A DNA stretch of 64,000 bases from Ancylobacter vacuolatus (GTDB taxonomy: Bacteria; Pseudomonadota; Alphaproteobacteria; Rhizobiales; Xanthobacteraceae), in NCBI RefSeq assembly GCF_030813595.1, contig NZ_JAUSUH010000013.1, positions 62,001-126,000 on the forward strand, read 5' to 3'. The notes under the pieces are model-generated. The model did no database searches. It saw nothing but the letters and a program-made list of their open reading frames with translations, and was not told the origin of the DNA. Both the position numbers and the translations under genes were made by a program. Positions 34,616 through 43,727 of this stretch are shown one piece after another. How positions within the stretch are numbered: position 1 is the stretch's first letter; the number at the start of each line of letters is the position of its first letter.

Positions 34616-35341
34616 ATGGCGCGTGTTGCATTGGTCACCGGGGGGACGCGCGGCATCGGCGCGGCCATCTGCAAAGCCTTGAAGGCGGCCGGTTATTCCG
34701 TCGCCGCCAATTATGCCGGCAATGACGCGGCGGCCGCCAAATTCACCGAGGAGACCGGCATCCCCACCTTCAAATGGGACGTGTCCGACTTCGCGGCGTG
34801 CCAGGCGGGCATCGCCGAGGTGACGGCCAAGCTCGGCCCGGTCGATGTGCTGGTTAACAATGCCGGCATCACCCGCGACGGCATGCTGCACAAGATGTCG
34901 CCCGAGAACTGGCACGCGGTGATCAACACCAACCTGACCTCGGTGTTCAACATGTGCCGCAACGTGATCGAGGGCATGCGCGAGCGCAATTTCGGCCGCA
35001 TCGTCAACATCTCGTCGATCAATGGCCAGAAGGGCCAGATGGGCCAGACCAATTACTCCGCCGCCAAAGCCGGCGAGATCGGCTTCTCCAAGGCGCTGGC
35101 GCAGGAAGTGGCGAAGAAAGGCATCACCGTCAACGCCATCTGCCCGGGCTACATCGCCACTGAAATGGTGCTGGCGGTGCCGAAGGAGGTGCTCGAGAAG
35201 AGCATCATTCCGCAGATTCCGGTCGGCCGGCTGGGCGAGGCCGAGGAAATCGCGCGCTGCGTGGTGTTCCTCGCCGATGACGCCGCCGGCTTCATCACCG
35301 GCTCGACACTCGCTGCCAATGGCGGCCAGTACCTCACCTGA
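34616..35341 (+). CDS. phaB: Acetoacetyl-CoA reductase
   Basis: Short-chain dehydrogenase, 241 residues. NADPH site TGGTRGIGAAICKAL near residue 8, NNAGITRDGMLHKMSPENWH near 83, catalytic Ser in INISSINGQKG near 134 and YSAAKAGEIGFSKAL near 148 (Tyr-x-x-x-Lys), ending GSTLAANGGQYL. The GITRDGMLHKM segment and the small size are typical of PhaB. It reduces acetoacetyl-CoA to (R)-3-hydroxybutyryl-CoA. Confidence 0.97.
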   Translation: MARVALVTGGTRGIGAAICKALKAAGYSVAANYAGNDAAAAKFTEETGIPTFKWDVSDFAACQAGIAEVTAKLGPVDVLVNNAGITRDGMLHKMSPENWHAVINTNLTSVFNMCRNVIEGMRERNFGRIVNISSINGQKGQMGQTNYSAAKAGEIGFSKALAQEVAKKGITVNAICPGYIATEMVLAVPKEVLEKSIIPQIPVGRLGEAEEIARCVVFLADDAAGFITGSTLAANGGQYLT

Positions 35342-35347
35342 GGCCAT

Positions 35348-35376
35348 CGCCGCCGCCGTTAGGGCGGCGGCGCTTT
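35348..35376 (+). terminator. Rho-independent terminator after phaB
   Basis: CGCCGCCGCC-GTTAG-GGCGGCGGCG: perfect 10-base stem followed by CTTTCC. The T-run is weak. Confidence 0.7.
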
Positions 35377-35387
35377 CCCGGAAAAGA

Positions 35388-35645
35388 TCAGTCGGTTTCG
35401 GTCTTGAGGATTTTTCCGCTCGCCGGATCGATGTCGATCTCGATCCGCTGCTGGGCGGCATTGCGGCCCTCGACCTCCCATTTGCCGTCGTCCATCTCGA
35501 TCTTGGTGATGGTCGCCACGCCATTGTCGCGGGCGATGCGCAGCGCGTCGTCAATGCCGGTGGCCGGGGTCTGGGCCAGAACCGGCGCGGCGAACAGCGT
35601 GGCGAGCGCGAGGGCAGGGAGAAGGGAACGGCAGGGCGTCTTCAT
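35388..35645 (-). CDS. PepSY domain-containing periplasmic protein
   Basis: Protein of 85 residues. Signal peptide PALALATLFAAPVLAQ (cut after VLA, residue ~24). Single PepSY domain: IDDALRIARDNGVATITKIE, then MDDGKWEVEGRN and IEIDIDPASGKILKTETD, with the characteristic helix-strand-strand and DPxSGK turn. Such proteins are thought to modulate peptidase or other envelope activities; specific role unknown. Between phaB (convergent) and an EamA transporter (divergent). Confidence 0.88.
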   Translation of the reverse strand: MKTPCRSLLPALALATLFAAPVLAQTPATGIDDALRIARDNGVATITKIEMDDGKWEVEGRNAAQQRIEIDIDPASGKILKTETD

Positions 35646-35915
35646 GCGGAACTCCTGAAGGGTCGAGGCTGATCTGGAGCGCGATCCGAGCCGATTGGAT
35701 CAATCTGCTTGGCAAATCGCCCTCAAAGGCACTGATCGAGACTGCGTGATCCGATCGGCTTGGGTACAAGCTGATCGGCGCATTCCCCAGGGGTAATCGG
35801 CTCTCGCCGCTCAGGTTCCATCGCGCGGCGCGATTGTGCGGCCATCCGCTCTTGGCTTGCGCCGTTCGGCCGGCCATAAGGGGCGCCCATCCAGGTGTCC
35901 CCACCGCGTGTCCCC

Positions 35916-36806
35916 ATGCCCCTCCAAACGACTGCCCCCCTCTCGCGCCGTGCCGCCACGCTCATCGGCTTCACCGCCATACTGTTGTGGTCGACGCTGG
36001 CGCTGGCGACCTCGTCCACCGGCGCGGTGCCGCCCTTCCTGCTGACGGCGCTGACCTTCGCCATTGGCGGAGCAGTCGGGCTGGCGACGGCGGTGGTGCG
36101 GGGTGTCAGCCTTTCCGTGCTGCGCCAGCCCTGGCCGGTGTGGCTGCACGGGGTGGGCGGGCTGTTCGGCTATCACTTCTGCTATTTCTCGGCGCTGAAG
36201 CTGGCGCCGCCGGCCGAGGCGGGCCTCATCGCCTATCTCTGGCCGCTGCTGATCGTGCTGATGTCGGCCTTCCTGCCGGGCGAAAAGCTGCGCCCGGCCC
36301 ATATTGGCGGCGCGCTGATGGGCCTGGCCGGAACGGTGGTGCTGCTGAGCGGGCGGGCCGGCAGCCTCGGCTTTGCGCCGGAATTCGTGCCCGGCTATCT
36401 CGCCGCCGCGCTCTGCGCGGTGATCTGGTCGGTCTATTCGGTGGCGTCGCGGCATTTCGCCAAGGTGCCGACCGAAGTCGTCGCCGGCTTTTGCCTTGCC
36501 ACCGCCGTGCTGTCGGCGCTCTGCCATGTCGCGTTCGAGCCGTCGATCTGGCCGGCCGGGGGCGGGGAGTGGCTGGCGGTGGTGGCGCTCGGCATCGGGC
36601 CGGTCGGCATCGCCTTCTACACCTGGGACATCGGCATGAAGCGCGGCGACATCCGCCTGCTCGGCGTCATGTCCTATGCCGCGCCTGTTCTCTCGACCCT
36701 CTTGCTGGTGGCGGCGGGCTTCGCGGCGCTGAGCTGGTCGCTCGGCCTTGCCTGCGCGCTCATCGTCGGCGGTGCCGCCGTGGCGACGCTGCTGGCGCGG
36801 CGGTAG
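35916..36806 (+). CDS. EamA/DMT-family transporter
   Basis: Membrane protein of 296 residues from the ATG at 35916 (a GTG at 35895 could add seven residues). Ten helices in two EamA repeats: first repeat begins LIGFTAILLWSTLALATSST, second begins YLAAALCAVIWSVYSVASRH near residue 156. GLIAYLWPLLIVLMSAFLPG near 104 is a family signature. An exporter of amino acids, purines or related metabolites is likely; substrate unknown. Confidence 0.92.
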   Translation: MPLQTTAPLSRRAATLIGFTAILLWSTLALATSSTGAVPPFLLTALTFAIGGAVGLATAVVRGVSLSVLRQPWPVWLHGVGGLFGYHFCYFSALKLAPPAEAGLIAYLWPLLIVLMSAFLPGEKLRPAHIGGALMGLAGTVVLLSGRAGSLGFAPEFVPGYLAAALCAVIWSVYSVASRHFAKVPTEVVAGFCLATAVLSALCHVAFEPSIWPAGGGEWLAVVALGIGPVGIAFYTWDIGMKRGDIRLLGVMSYAAPVLSTLLLVAAGFAALSWSLGLACALIVGGAAVATLLARR

Positions 36807-36815
36807 GGCATGTTC

Positions 36816-36838
36816 CGCAAAAGTTGACGACTTTTGCG
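36816..36838. repeat. Perfect hairpin between convergent genes
   Basis: CGCAAAAGT-TGACG-ACTTTTGCG, a perfect nine-base inverted repeat with a five-base loop, lying 10 bases after the EamA stop and 39 before the DUF985 stop. The CATGTTCCGCAAAAGT form is common between genes in Rhizobiales. It may act as a weak bidirectional terminator, but has no T-run. Confidence 0.75.
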
Positions 36839-36876
36839 ACAAGAACCTGCCCCAGCGACGACTCAGCCCGCACGAC

Positions 36877-37311
36877 TCAGCCCGGCGACCAGCCGGGGGC
36901 GGCCAGCTCAAAGCCGGCAAAGTCGAAGCCGGGCGCCACTGTGCAGCCCACCAGCGTCCAGTCGCCGAGGCTGCGGGCCGACTGCCAGGCACCGCGCGGG
37001 ACGATTCCTTGTGGCTCCTCGCCGGCACCGGTGCCGAGAAGATGCGCCGTCACCGGACCGGAATCGGTCCGCGCCATCCGCAGTTCCAGCGCCGCACCGG
37101 CATACCAGTGCCAGGCCTCGACGGCGTCCACCCGGTGCCAGTGCGATATCTCGCCGGCGGTCAGCAGGAAATAGATCGCGGTGGAGGCGGCGCGCCCGTC
37201 CGGCGTCGGGTGCGGATCGCGGAAGGTCTCGCGGTAATGCCCGCCCTCCGGATGCGGCGCGAGCGCCAGAAGGGCGATCACCTCCGGCGCGGAAAGTCCG
37301 TCGAGCCGCAT
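36877..37311 (-). CDS. DUF985 / Cupin_5 family protein
   Basis: Protein of 144 residues from the ATG at 37311; a GTG at 37323 overlaps the gloB stop and is an alternative. The cupin barrel is recognisable: ALAPHPEGGHYRETFRDPHP, AIYFLLTAGEISHWHRVDAV, EAWHWYAGAALELRM and IVPRGAWQSARSLGDWTLVG. His residues in SHWHR and EAWHW are likely metal ligands. Function unknown. Probably co-transcribed with gloB upstream. Confidence 0.9.
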   Translation of the reverse strand: MRLDGLSAPEVIALLALAPHPEGGHYRETFRDPHPTPDGRAASTAIYFLLTAGEISHWHRVDAVEAWHWYAGAALELRMARTDSGPVTAHLLGTGAGEEPQGIVPRGAWQSARSLGDWTLVGCTVAPGFDFAGFELAAPGWSPG

Positions 37312-37319
37312 GGGCCGCC

Positions 37320-38093
37320 TCACCCGCGAAAACTGTTCTTGAGGCTGCGCAGCTCGGTAAACACGGCGCCAGGCTCGGCGCCGGCCAGGCCGATGCGGGC
37401 GGCCAGCTCGGGGTCGTCGGCGCGCATGAACGGGTTGGTCGCCTTCTCCGCCCCGATGGTGGTCGGCAGGGTCGGCTTGCCCGCCGACCGCAGCGCCTCG
37501 ATCTCCTTCAGCCGGGCAGCGACCGCTTCATTGTCGGGCTCCAGGCTGAGGGCGAAGCGCGCATTGGAGAGGGTGTATTCGTGCCCGCAATAGACCGAGA
37601 TGTCGTCGGGAAGGGTGCGCAGGCGGGCGAGCGATTCCCACAGCACCGGCGGGTCGCACTCGAAGGGTCGACCGCAGCCCATGACGAACAGCGTGTCGCC
37701 GGAAAACAGCAGCCGCTCCTCCTCGAACAGGAAGACGATGTGACCCTTGGTGTGGCCGGGCGTCTCCATCACCCGTCCCACCAGCCCGCCCACGGCGACC
37801 GGATCGCCATCCACCACCGCGAAGTCGAGGCCGGGAATGGTCTCGCGCTCCGCCTTCGGGCCGATCACGGTGGCGCCAAAACGCTCCTTCAGCGCCTCGA
37901 CGCCGGCGATGTGGTCGGTGTGGTGATGGGTGACGAGAATATGGGTGAGCGTCCAGTCCTCACGCGCCAGCGCGGCCAGCACGGGCGCCACCTCCGGCAC
38001 GTCGATGACGGCGGTCGCTTCCGTCACGGGATCGCGCAGCAGTACCGCGTAATTGTCGGCGAGGCAGGGGATGAGCCGCAGTTCGGCGGGCAT
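37320..38093 (-). CDS. gloB: Hydroxyacylglutathione hydrolase (glyoxalase II)
   Basis: Metallo-beta-lactamase-fold protein, 257 residues. Binuclear zinc motif THHHTDHIAGVEALKERFG near residue 56 (HxHxDH form), His in METPGHTKGHIVFLFEE near 113, DTLFVMGCGRPFE near 133, and the C-terminal substrate His in CGHEYTLSNARFAL near 170. It hydrolyses lactoylglutathione to lactate, completing methylglyoxal detoxification begun by the glyoxalase at 24.2 kb. Its stop overlaps an alternative start of the DUF985 gene. Confidence 0.97.
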   Translation of the reverse strand: MPAELRLIPCLADNYAVLLRDPVTEATAVIDVPEVAPVLAALAREDWTLTHILVTHHHTDHIAGVEALKERFGATVIGPKAERETIPGLDFAVVDGDPVAVGGLVGRVMETPGHTKGHIVFLFEEERLLFSGDTLFVMGCGRPFECDPPVLWESLARLRTLPDDISVYCGHEYTLSNARFALSLEPDNEAVAARLKEIEALRSAGKPTLPTTIGAEKATNPFMRADDPELAARIGLAGAEPGAVFTELRSLKNSFRG

Positions 38094-38172
38094 GATGACC
38101 TCGAAGATTGGCGCTCGGGGAACGGCACGGCGCAGGGCCGTCGCCGTCAGTCTAGCAGGCTCGCGCGATGCG

Positions 38173-38691
38173 TCAGCGGCATTCCTGGGCGGCGCGGTCG
38201 ATCGCCGCCGAGATGCCGCTCAGCGAATAGGTGTCGGTGGTGACATTGCCGCGCAGGGAGGTGCTTTTCACCACGACGTCCTTGCCTTTGCGCAGGGCGT
38301 CCACCAGGCGCGCCTCCTCGGCGACATTGCGCACCCAGGCGCCGGTGCCGCGGGTGTAGAGGTCGAAATTGGCCGGCCCGATGGTCAGGGTGGCGTCGGT
38401 GCCTTCCTTAAGCGCGAAGCCCATGACGACACTGACCTCGCCCTTCACATTCTCGGCGGTGCGGGTCGAGATGAAGAAATAGGCGGGGTCGCGCTTCAGG
38501 CCTGCCGGCATGCGCGTCTTGGGCTGCGACAGCGCGTAGCAGATCTTTCCGCTGCCGCTGGTGTCGAGATAGACCCCCCAGTCGCCCGACTGGGTGACGA
38601 GCTTGGGCGCACCCTGGGCACTGGCGCCGCCGATCCCGATCATTGCCATTGCCAGGCCGGCGAGGGTGGCGCGCACGGTGCGTCGTGCCAT
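38173..38691 (-). CDS. Invasion-associated locus B (IalB) family protein
   Basis: Protein of 172 residues. The ATG at 38691 is preferred: GGAGG lies nine bases upstream, whereas it touches the ATG at 38700. Signal peptide LAGLAMAMIGIGGASAQ (cut near residue 25). The IalB domain follows: LVTQSGDWGVYLDTSGSGKI, CYALSQPKTRMPAGLKRDPA, YFFISTRTAENVKGEVSVVM, then a C-terminal YSLSGISAAIDRAAQECR. Two Cys residues (ICYAL and QECR) probably pair. A periplasmic protein common in Rhizobiales, named after a Bartonella factor; role in free-living species unknown. Confidence 0.88.
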   Translation of the reverse strand: MARRTVRATLAGLAMAMIGIGGASAQGAPKLVTQSGDWGVYLDTSGSGKICYALSQPKTRMPAGLKRDPAYFFISTRTAENVKGEVSVVMGFALKEGTDATLTIGPANFDLYTRGTGAWVRNVAEEARLVDALRKGKDVVVKSTSLRGNVTTDTYSLSGISAAIDRAAQECR

Positions 38692-38908
38692 GGTCTGCAT
38701 CCTCCGTATCCTCGGGCCGCCGGGGCGGCTCCGCGTGATTCTCCGTATCGGCGGCATCAGGGATATCCGCGCAGTCCGCGGCTGTGAACCCTTGGTGCTC
38801 CGATAGGAGGGCTTTGCGGCTCAATTGGCGGAAGGGGGGCGGCGAATTGATGGCATGGCGGGGCCGCGCGGCGGATTATCCCCGCAAGGGCGCGCTCCGG
38901 GCCCATGC

Positions 38909-39322
38909 TCAGGACGCACGCAGCCTTGCAAGGGCGGCGCGTGCCGCTGCCCGGTGATCGGCACCGATATGGCTGGCCAGCAGGTTCAGCGCCGTCGCCA
39001 GCACCGCCGCATCGTCGGTAAAGCCGAGGCCGACGATGAGGTCCGGCACCGCATCGGTGGGCAGCAGAAAATAGGCGAGGGCGCCGAACAGCAGGCCGCG
39101 CACCCGGGTCGGCGTCTGGCTGTCCAGCGCGCAGTAATAGGCGGCCGCCGCGTCCTCGGCGAAGGGAATGCGCGACAGCACGCCGGCCAGCTTCGGCCAG
39201 AAGCGGGCGCGTACCCGGGCCTCCTCCTCGGCGCTGGCGCCGGGGATGGCGCGGGCGTCCGTCTCGATGCCCTCCCTATCAGGGGCGTCGGCGTCGAAAG
39301 CAGGGTCGGATCGTTGGATCAT
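38909..39322 (-). CDS. DUF1232 (YkvA-like) membrane protein
   Basis: Protein of 137 residues. The DUF1232 core is near residue 75: RVRGLLFGALAYFLLPTDAV, then PDLIVGLGFTDDAAVLATAL, containing the family's Y-x-L-x-P-x-D-x-x-P-D pattern. One or two hydrophobic helices suggest membrane association. The N-terminal 45 residues are acidic and probably disordered. Function unknown. GGGAGAG precedes the ATG. Confidence 0.88.
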   Translation of the reverse strand: MIQRSDPAFDADAPDREGIETDARAIPGASAEEEARVRARFWPKLAGVLSRIPFAEDAAAAYYCALDSQTPTRVRGLLFGALAYFLLPTDAVPDLIVGLGFTDDAAVLATALNLLASHIGADHRAAARAALARLRAS

Positions 39323-39400
39323 CTCGCTCTCCCGACGGGTCGGAATAAGCCCGTCCCGCCAGACATGGTTGCCATTGCGCGCTTTCGCAACATCGCGCCG

Positions 39401-39934
39401 TCACATCAGCGGATAAGCGGCTTCCACCCGATAGGGCCCACCGCCGACGGAATCGCGCGAGGAGAAGAGGACGAAGCGCGAGACCTGGAAGGTGGCGCTG
39501 CGGAAATAGCCGCGCAAAGCGAGATAATCCGCCACCTGTCGGGGGGCGGCGTCGCGCAGCCGGGCCAGCGTCACATGCGGGCGGAAATTGCGCCCTTCCG
39601 GCGGCAGGCCGATGCGCTTCATCGCCCGCTCATGCTCGGCCTGAAGCTCGTTCAGCGCCTGATTGGCCTGCACCCCGGCGAAGATCGAGTGCGGCTTGTG
39701 GTTGCCGAACTGGTCGACGCCTGAAAGGGTGAGGTCGAAGCCGAAGCGTTCGATCTCGTCGAGCGCGGCGGCGGCGTCGCGGGCGACCGCGTGGTCGACA
39801 TCGCCGATGAAGCGCAGGGTGACGTGATAGAAGTCCGGGCTGATCCAGCGTGCTCCGGGAAGGCCGCCGCGCAGCATCGACAGATGCTCGGCAACCTCGC
39901 TCGGGATTTCGAGGGCGGTGAAAAGCCGCGGCAT
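39401..39934 (-). CDS. thpR: RNA 2',3'-cyclic phosphodiesterase
   Basis: 2H phosphoesterase of 177 residues. Start ATG at 39934, preceded by GGAGGGGG; eight extra residues would come from an upstream start. Two catalytic HxT motifs: FYHVTLRFIGDV near residue 36 and FRPHVTLARLRDA near 120. LFTALEIPSEVAEHLSMLRG opens the domain and FVLFSSRD closes it, as in ThpR (LigT). It opens 2',3'-cyclic phosphates on RNA ends; physiological substrates are not settled. Confidence 0.93.
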   Translation of the reverse strand: MPRLFTALEIPSEVAEHLSMLRGGLPGARWISPDFYHVTLRFIGDVDHAVARDAAAALDEIERFGFDLTLSGVDQFGNHKPHSIFAGVQANQALNELQAEHERAMKRIGLPPEGRNFRPHVTLARLRDAAPRQVADYLALRGYFRSATFQVSRFVLFSSRDSVGGGPYRVEAAYPLM

Positions 39935-40104
39935 GACCCCCTCCTGCGGTGTCGGCAAGGGAACCCGTCACCCATTGAGACGGATTCGCAGGCCGAGGAA
40001 AAGCTAAAAATACGACAGGCAAAACACGGGCCGTCCGCAGTGCCGCCACGGGCGCGGATTATCGCTGCTGCTGACGGGAACACTGGGAGCCGATATGGTG
40101 AGGC

Positions 40105-40938
40105 ATGATGAGCGAATCGACCGACGACGCTGAACTTTTCACCACGGCCGAGGATGCGGCGAGGTCTCTCGCCTTTGCCAGCATCCAGTCGATCTATCGT
40201 TACCCCGTGAAGGGGCTGACGCCGGAGCGGCTTGAGCTGGTCGAGCTGATGGCGGGGAAGTATTTTCCCGGCGACCGGCTCTTCGCCATCGAGAATGGGC
40301 CCTCCGGCTTCATCGCCGAGGCTCCGGACTTCCAGCCCAAGATCAAGTTCCTGATGCTCATGCGCAATGAGCGCCTGGCCGCGCTCGAAGCCCGCTTCGA
40401 CGACGCGACAGCGGAGCTGGTGATCCGGCTCGAGGACGCCGAGGTGGCGCGCGGCAAGCTCGACACGGCCGAGGGGCGGGAGGCGATCGAGGCGTTCTTC
40501 CAGCGCTATTCCCGCTATGAGCTGCGCGGTGCGCCGCGCGTGCTGGCGGCACCGCCGGAGTTCCGTTTCGTCGACACCACCGAGGGCTATGTCTCGCTGA
40601 TCAATCTGGCGAGCTGCCGGGCGCTGGGCGACCTCATCGGCCAGCCGGTGGACCCGCTGCGCTTTCGCGGCAATCTCTATCTCGACGGCATGGAGCCGTG
40701 GGAGGAGTTCGACCTCGTCGGCCATACGATCGAGGTGGGCAGCCATGTCCGGCTCAAGATCACCCAGCGCATTTTCCGCTGCGCCGCCACCAATGTGGAC
40801 CCGGTGACGGCCAAGCGCGACATGGACGTGCCGGGGACGCTGATGCGGACCTTCGGCCATACCGATTGCGGCATCTTCGCCGAGATCGAGCAGGGCGGGC
40901 TCATCGTCGATGGCGATTCGGTGCGGATCACGCTCTGA
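40105..40938 (+). CDS. MOSC domain-containing protein
   Basis: Protein of 277 residues. N-terminal MOSC_N beta-barrel: SIQSIYRYPVKGLTPERLEL near residue 27, then GDRLFAIENGPSGF. MOSC domain: LRFRGNLYLDGMEPWEEFDL near residue 190 and the conserved Cys in ITQRIFRCAATNVDPVTA near 222 (the sulfur-carrier Cys region), followed by GTLMRTFGHTDCGIFAEI. MOSC proteins bind molybdenum cofactor or deliver sulfur to it. ATG at 40105 or the adjacent ATG at 40108. Convergent with the DUF4167 gene. Confidence 0.93.
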   Translation: MMSESTDDAELFTTAEDAARSLAFASIQSIYRYPVKGLTPERLELVELMAGKYFPGDRLFAIENGPSGFIAEAPDFQPKIKFLMLMRNERLAALEARFDDATAELVIRLEDAEVARGKLDTAEGREAIEAFFQRYSRYELRGAPRVLAAPPEFRFVDTTEGYVSLINLASCRALGDLIGQPVDPLRFRGNLYLDGMEPWEEFDLVGHTIEVGSHVRLKITQRIFRCAATNVDPVTAKRDMDVPGTLMRTFGHTDCGIFAEIEQGGLIVDGDSVRITL

Positions 40939-40997
40939 GGGCCGTTTCGCTGAGGCCCGCTTCGGACGCCTTGGGCTGTCCCTCTCCACCCCGCAAC

Positions 40998-41028
40998 AAA
41001 AAAGGCCCGGCTGAGCCGGGCCTTTTTC
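40998..41028. terminator. Bidirectional terminator (MOSC gene / DUF4167 gene)
   Basis: AAAAAAGGCCCGGC-TGA-GCCGGGCCTTTTT: strong stem with A-run on one side and T-run on the other, between convergent genes. Confidence 0.95.
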
Positions 41029-41049
41029 ATGTTCAGGCGGGGGAGCCGA

Positions 41050-42291
41050 TCACTCCGCGACTTCCGCCGGGGCGGGCTCGGAGCCTTCGCCTTCGCCTTC
41101 CGTGTCGCTGCGGCGGTAGCGGCGCCGGCGGGTGCGCGGGGCGCGGCCTTCCGTGTCGTCGGCCGGGGCCTCCTCGGGTGCCACGGCCACCGCGGCGGCC
41201 GGCTTGGCGGCGCGGCTGCGGGTCTTCGGGGCGGGGGCCTCAGCGGCGGGCGTCGCTTCCGTGGGGGCGGCGGCCACCGGCGCGGGGGCGGCGGGTGCCG
41301 CTGCGGGAGCCGGTGCTGCGCTCACGGGAGCAACGGTCGGTGCCGCCTTGGGCTCCGGCGCGTCGGCCGGCGCGTCGCTCTTGCGCGCGGCGGTGCTTGC
41401 CGGGGCGGTGCCGCCGCTCTGGGTGATGAAGGCGGGCAGGCCGATCTCGGCCTCCACTTCCGGCCCGAGGCGCGGCTGCGGCTGCTGGGCGGGGTCGCGG
41501 TAGCCGGCATCGCCACCCTCGCGGGGGGCGCGATTGTCGCGATAGGGGCGGCTCTCGCGCGACCAGCGGCCTTCGCGCGGCTCGCGCTCCGGACGGTCGG
41601 GCCGTTCGCTGCGGTCGCGCTCCTGGCCACGGTCTTGGCCGCGCTCCTGGCCACGGTCTTGCGCCCGGTCCTGTCCACGCGGCTCCTGCGCGCGCTGGTC
41701 CTGGTTGCGCTGGTCCTGGTTGCGGTCGGGGCCGCGCTCCTGGTGGCGATCCTGCCCGCGCTCGCGATTGTCGCGGCGGTTGTCGCGGTCGCGGAAGAAG
41801 TCGCGCTGGCCTTCACGTGGGCCACCGTCGCGCTGGTTTCCGTCCCGCTGGCCGTTGTCACGCTGGCCACCGTCGCGATGTCCGTTGTCCCGCTGGCCAT
41901 TCTCGCGCTGGCCGTTGTCGCGCGGCGCCTGCGGCTCGCGGGTCTGGTAGACCGGCTGGTTGTCCGAGCCGCCCTCGTCCATCTCGTCGTCGAACTCGTC
42001 ATCGTCGGAGCGCTGATAGGGCTGCCCCTGCACGCCGAACTGCGCCTGCGCGGCGGCGATGATGCGGTAGTAATGCTCGGCGTGCTGGAGATAGTTTTCC
42101 GCCGCCACGTAATCGCCTGTGGCCTGCGCGTCGCGGGCCAGCTGCTGATACTTTTCCACGACGTGCTGCGCCGTGCCCCGCACCTTCACATCCGGGCCGT
42201 TGGACTCATAAACGCGCGTAAGCGGATTCTGGCTGCGCCGATTGCCGTTGTTGCGGCCGCGCGTACGCTTCTGCTGATTACTATTTCGCAT
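41050..42291 (-). CDS. DUF4167 domain protein with long low-complexity tail
   Basis: Protein of 413 residues, start ATG at 42291. The N-terminal ~80 residues form the DUF4167 domain: RNSNQQKRTRGRNNGNRRSQ, then PLTRVYESNGPDVKVRGTAQ and HVVEKYQQLARDAQATGDYV with AENYLQHAEHYYRIIAAAQA. The rest is disordered: repeats of DNGQRENGQRDNGHRDGG and RDRDNRRDNRERGQDRHQ type (residues ~125-230), then an Ala/Pro/Glu stretch, ending RRRRYRRSDTEGEGEGSEP. The RG/RN-rich composition suggests RNA binding. The position after prmC is conserved in Rhizobiales. Function unknown. Confidence 0.92.
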   Translation of the reverse strand: MRNSNQQKRTRGRNNGNRRSQNPLTRVYESNGPDVKVRGTAQHVVEKYQQLARDAQATGDYVAAENYLQHAEHYYRIIAAAQAQFGVQGQPYQRSDDDEFDDEMDEGGSDNQPVYQTREPQAPRDNGQRENGQRDNGHRDGGQRDNGQRDGNQRDGGPREGQRDFFRDRDNRRDNRERGQDRHQERGPDRNQDQRNQDQRAQEPRGQDRAQDRGQERGQDRGQERDRSERPDRPEREPREGRWSRESRPYRDNRAPREGGDAGYRDPAQQPQPRLGPEVEAEIGLPAFITQSGGTAPASTAARKSDAPADAPEPKAAPTVAPVSAAPAPAAAPAAPAPVAAAPTEATPAAEAPAPKTRSRAAKPAAAVAVAPEEAPADDTEGRAPRTRRRRYRRSDTEGEGEGSEPAPAEVAE

Positions 42292-42879
42292 CGAGCTGGT
42301 CTCTGGTGCCCCACAAAGCCGGACGGGGATGCCCCATTCGGTGCCATACAGGCGGGTCAATCACACGGTGTCCGCAGTCCCGCCCCTTCGGCCTAGGCCA
42401 TCGGCAGCGGCACGGCGGGAAATCTCGCCGTCAGTCGGTGAAAAGCTGCCGCAGGCCGGAACCCTTGGGTCCCAGTCGCGCCGCAGGTCGCCCTCGACCA
42501 TCGGGCTTCTTCCATGGGAGCGCATCTCGAAGATGCTTCGCCGCCGGCCATGCCGACACCGATCCGTCCTGACCGCATTTCTCCGGCCCGGACCCGGCGC
42601 GCGCAAGAATGCGCTGCGGCCGACCCCATGTTTCATCGCGTAACCGAAGCCACGCCGATAAACTCTTGGAGCGTTCGCCCCTTATGAAACGGGTTGCATC
42701 TAGGCCTTTCGCAAGGGCCCGAATGCCACTGCCAGCGAGGAGCACGGCGACTCGGATCGTTGAGCGACCGGCGTTCCAATCACCAAAAGGCAGATGATGT
42801 CTCAGGACGATTCCTGCAAATGACACTAATCGGTTCGGTATCGCCTTCCAAGCCCTTTTTTGTGGCGTTTCCCGCAATA
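42292..42879. other. Gap between the DUF4167 gene and prmC
   Basis: About 590 bases. Frames such as minus-strand 42431-42928 are Arg/Gly-rich and overlap prmC out of phase, so no gene is supported. The DUF4167 promoter probably lies near 42292-42450. No repeat of the type A family and no clear terminator was seen. Confidence 0.45.
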
Positions 42880-43727
42880 TCAGGGCTTGCGGGCGACGAG
42901 CGCGCGGGCGATCCCGGCGAGATCGCACCGTGCCGGACCCTCGACCCGTAGCCCCGCTGCGGCCAGCAGCGCGGCGACATCCCGTTCCTGCCCGATGCCC
43001 AGTTCCAGCACGGCAGAGCCGCCGGTGACGAGCAGGCCGGGCAGGGCGCTGGCGAGAGCACGGTAGGCATCGAGCCCTTGCGGGCCGCCGTCGAGGGCGA
43101 GAAGTGGGTCGTGCTCGCGCACCTCCCGCTCCAGCGCCGCTATATCGGTGCTGGGAATATAAGGCGGATTGGAGACCACGAGATCGAAGCCGCCGGCCAG
43201 CGCCTGCGCCCAGTGCCCCACCATCACCGATGAGCGCGTCGCGAATCCAAGCGCCGCAAGGTTTTCGCGCGCCTGCCGGGCGGCGCCCGGCGACAGGTCG
43301 ACGCCGATGCCGAAGGCGGCGGGAAATTCGCTGAGCAGCGCCGCCAGCAGGGCGCCGGAGCCGGTGCCGAGGTCGAGAAGGCGCAGCCGCGCGCGGCGGT
43401 CCGGGAACAGCGCCAGCGCCGCTTCCACCAGCGTTTCCGTCTCCGGGCGCGGCACCAGCGTCTCGGGGGCGAGGGTGAAAGCGAGGCTCCAGAATTCGCG
43501 CCGCCCGGTCAGGCGGGCCAGCGGCTCGCCCTCGGCGCGGCGCTCGGCGAGGGCGCGAAGCCGCGCGGCGTCCACCGGCGCCACCTCCTGCTCGCCCCGC
43601 GTCACCAGGTCGAGATCGCTGAGGCCGAGGCCCGCCCGCAGCAGCGCCCGTGCCTCGCGTTCAGGCGCCTCCAGGCCCTTTTCGGCAAAGGCTGCGGCAA
43701 AGGCGCGCAGCAGGGCGGTGCGGGTGG

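Noticed and set aside
41029-42396. Plus-strand open frame resembling a membrane protein, opposite the DUF4167 gene
   Set aside because: Its hydrophobic Ala/Val/Leu runs are the complement of the Arg/Asp/Gln repeats of the DUF4167 tail; no start context.
42431-42928. Minus-strand frame of 165 codons between prmC and the DUF4167 gene
   Set aside because: Overlaps the prmC 3' end out of frame, has no family match and shows shadow-like composition.
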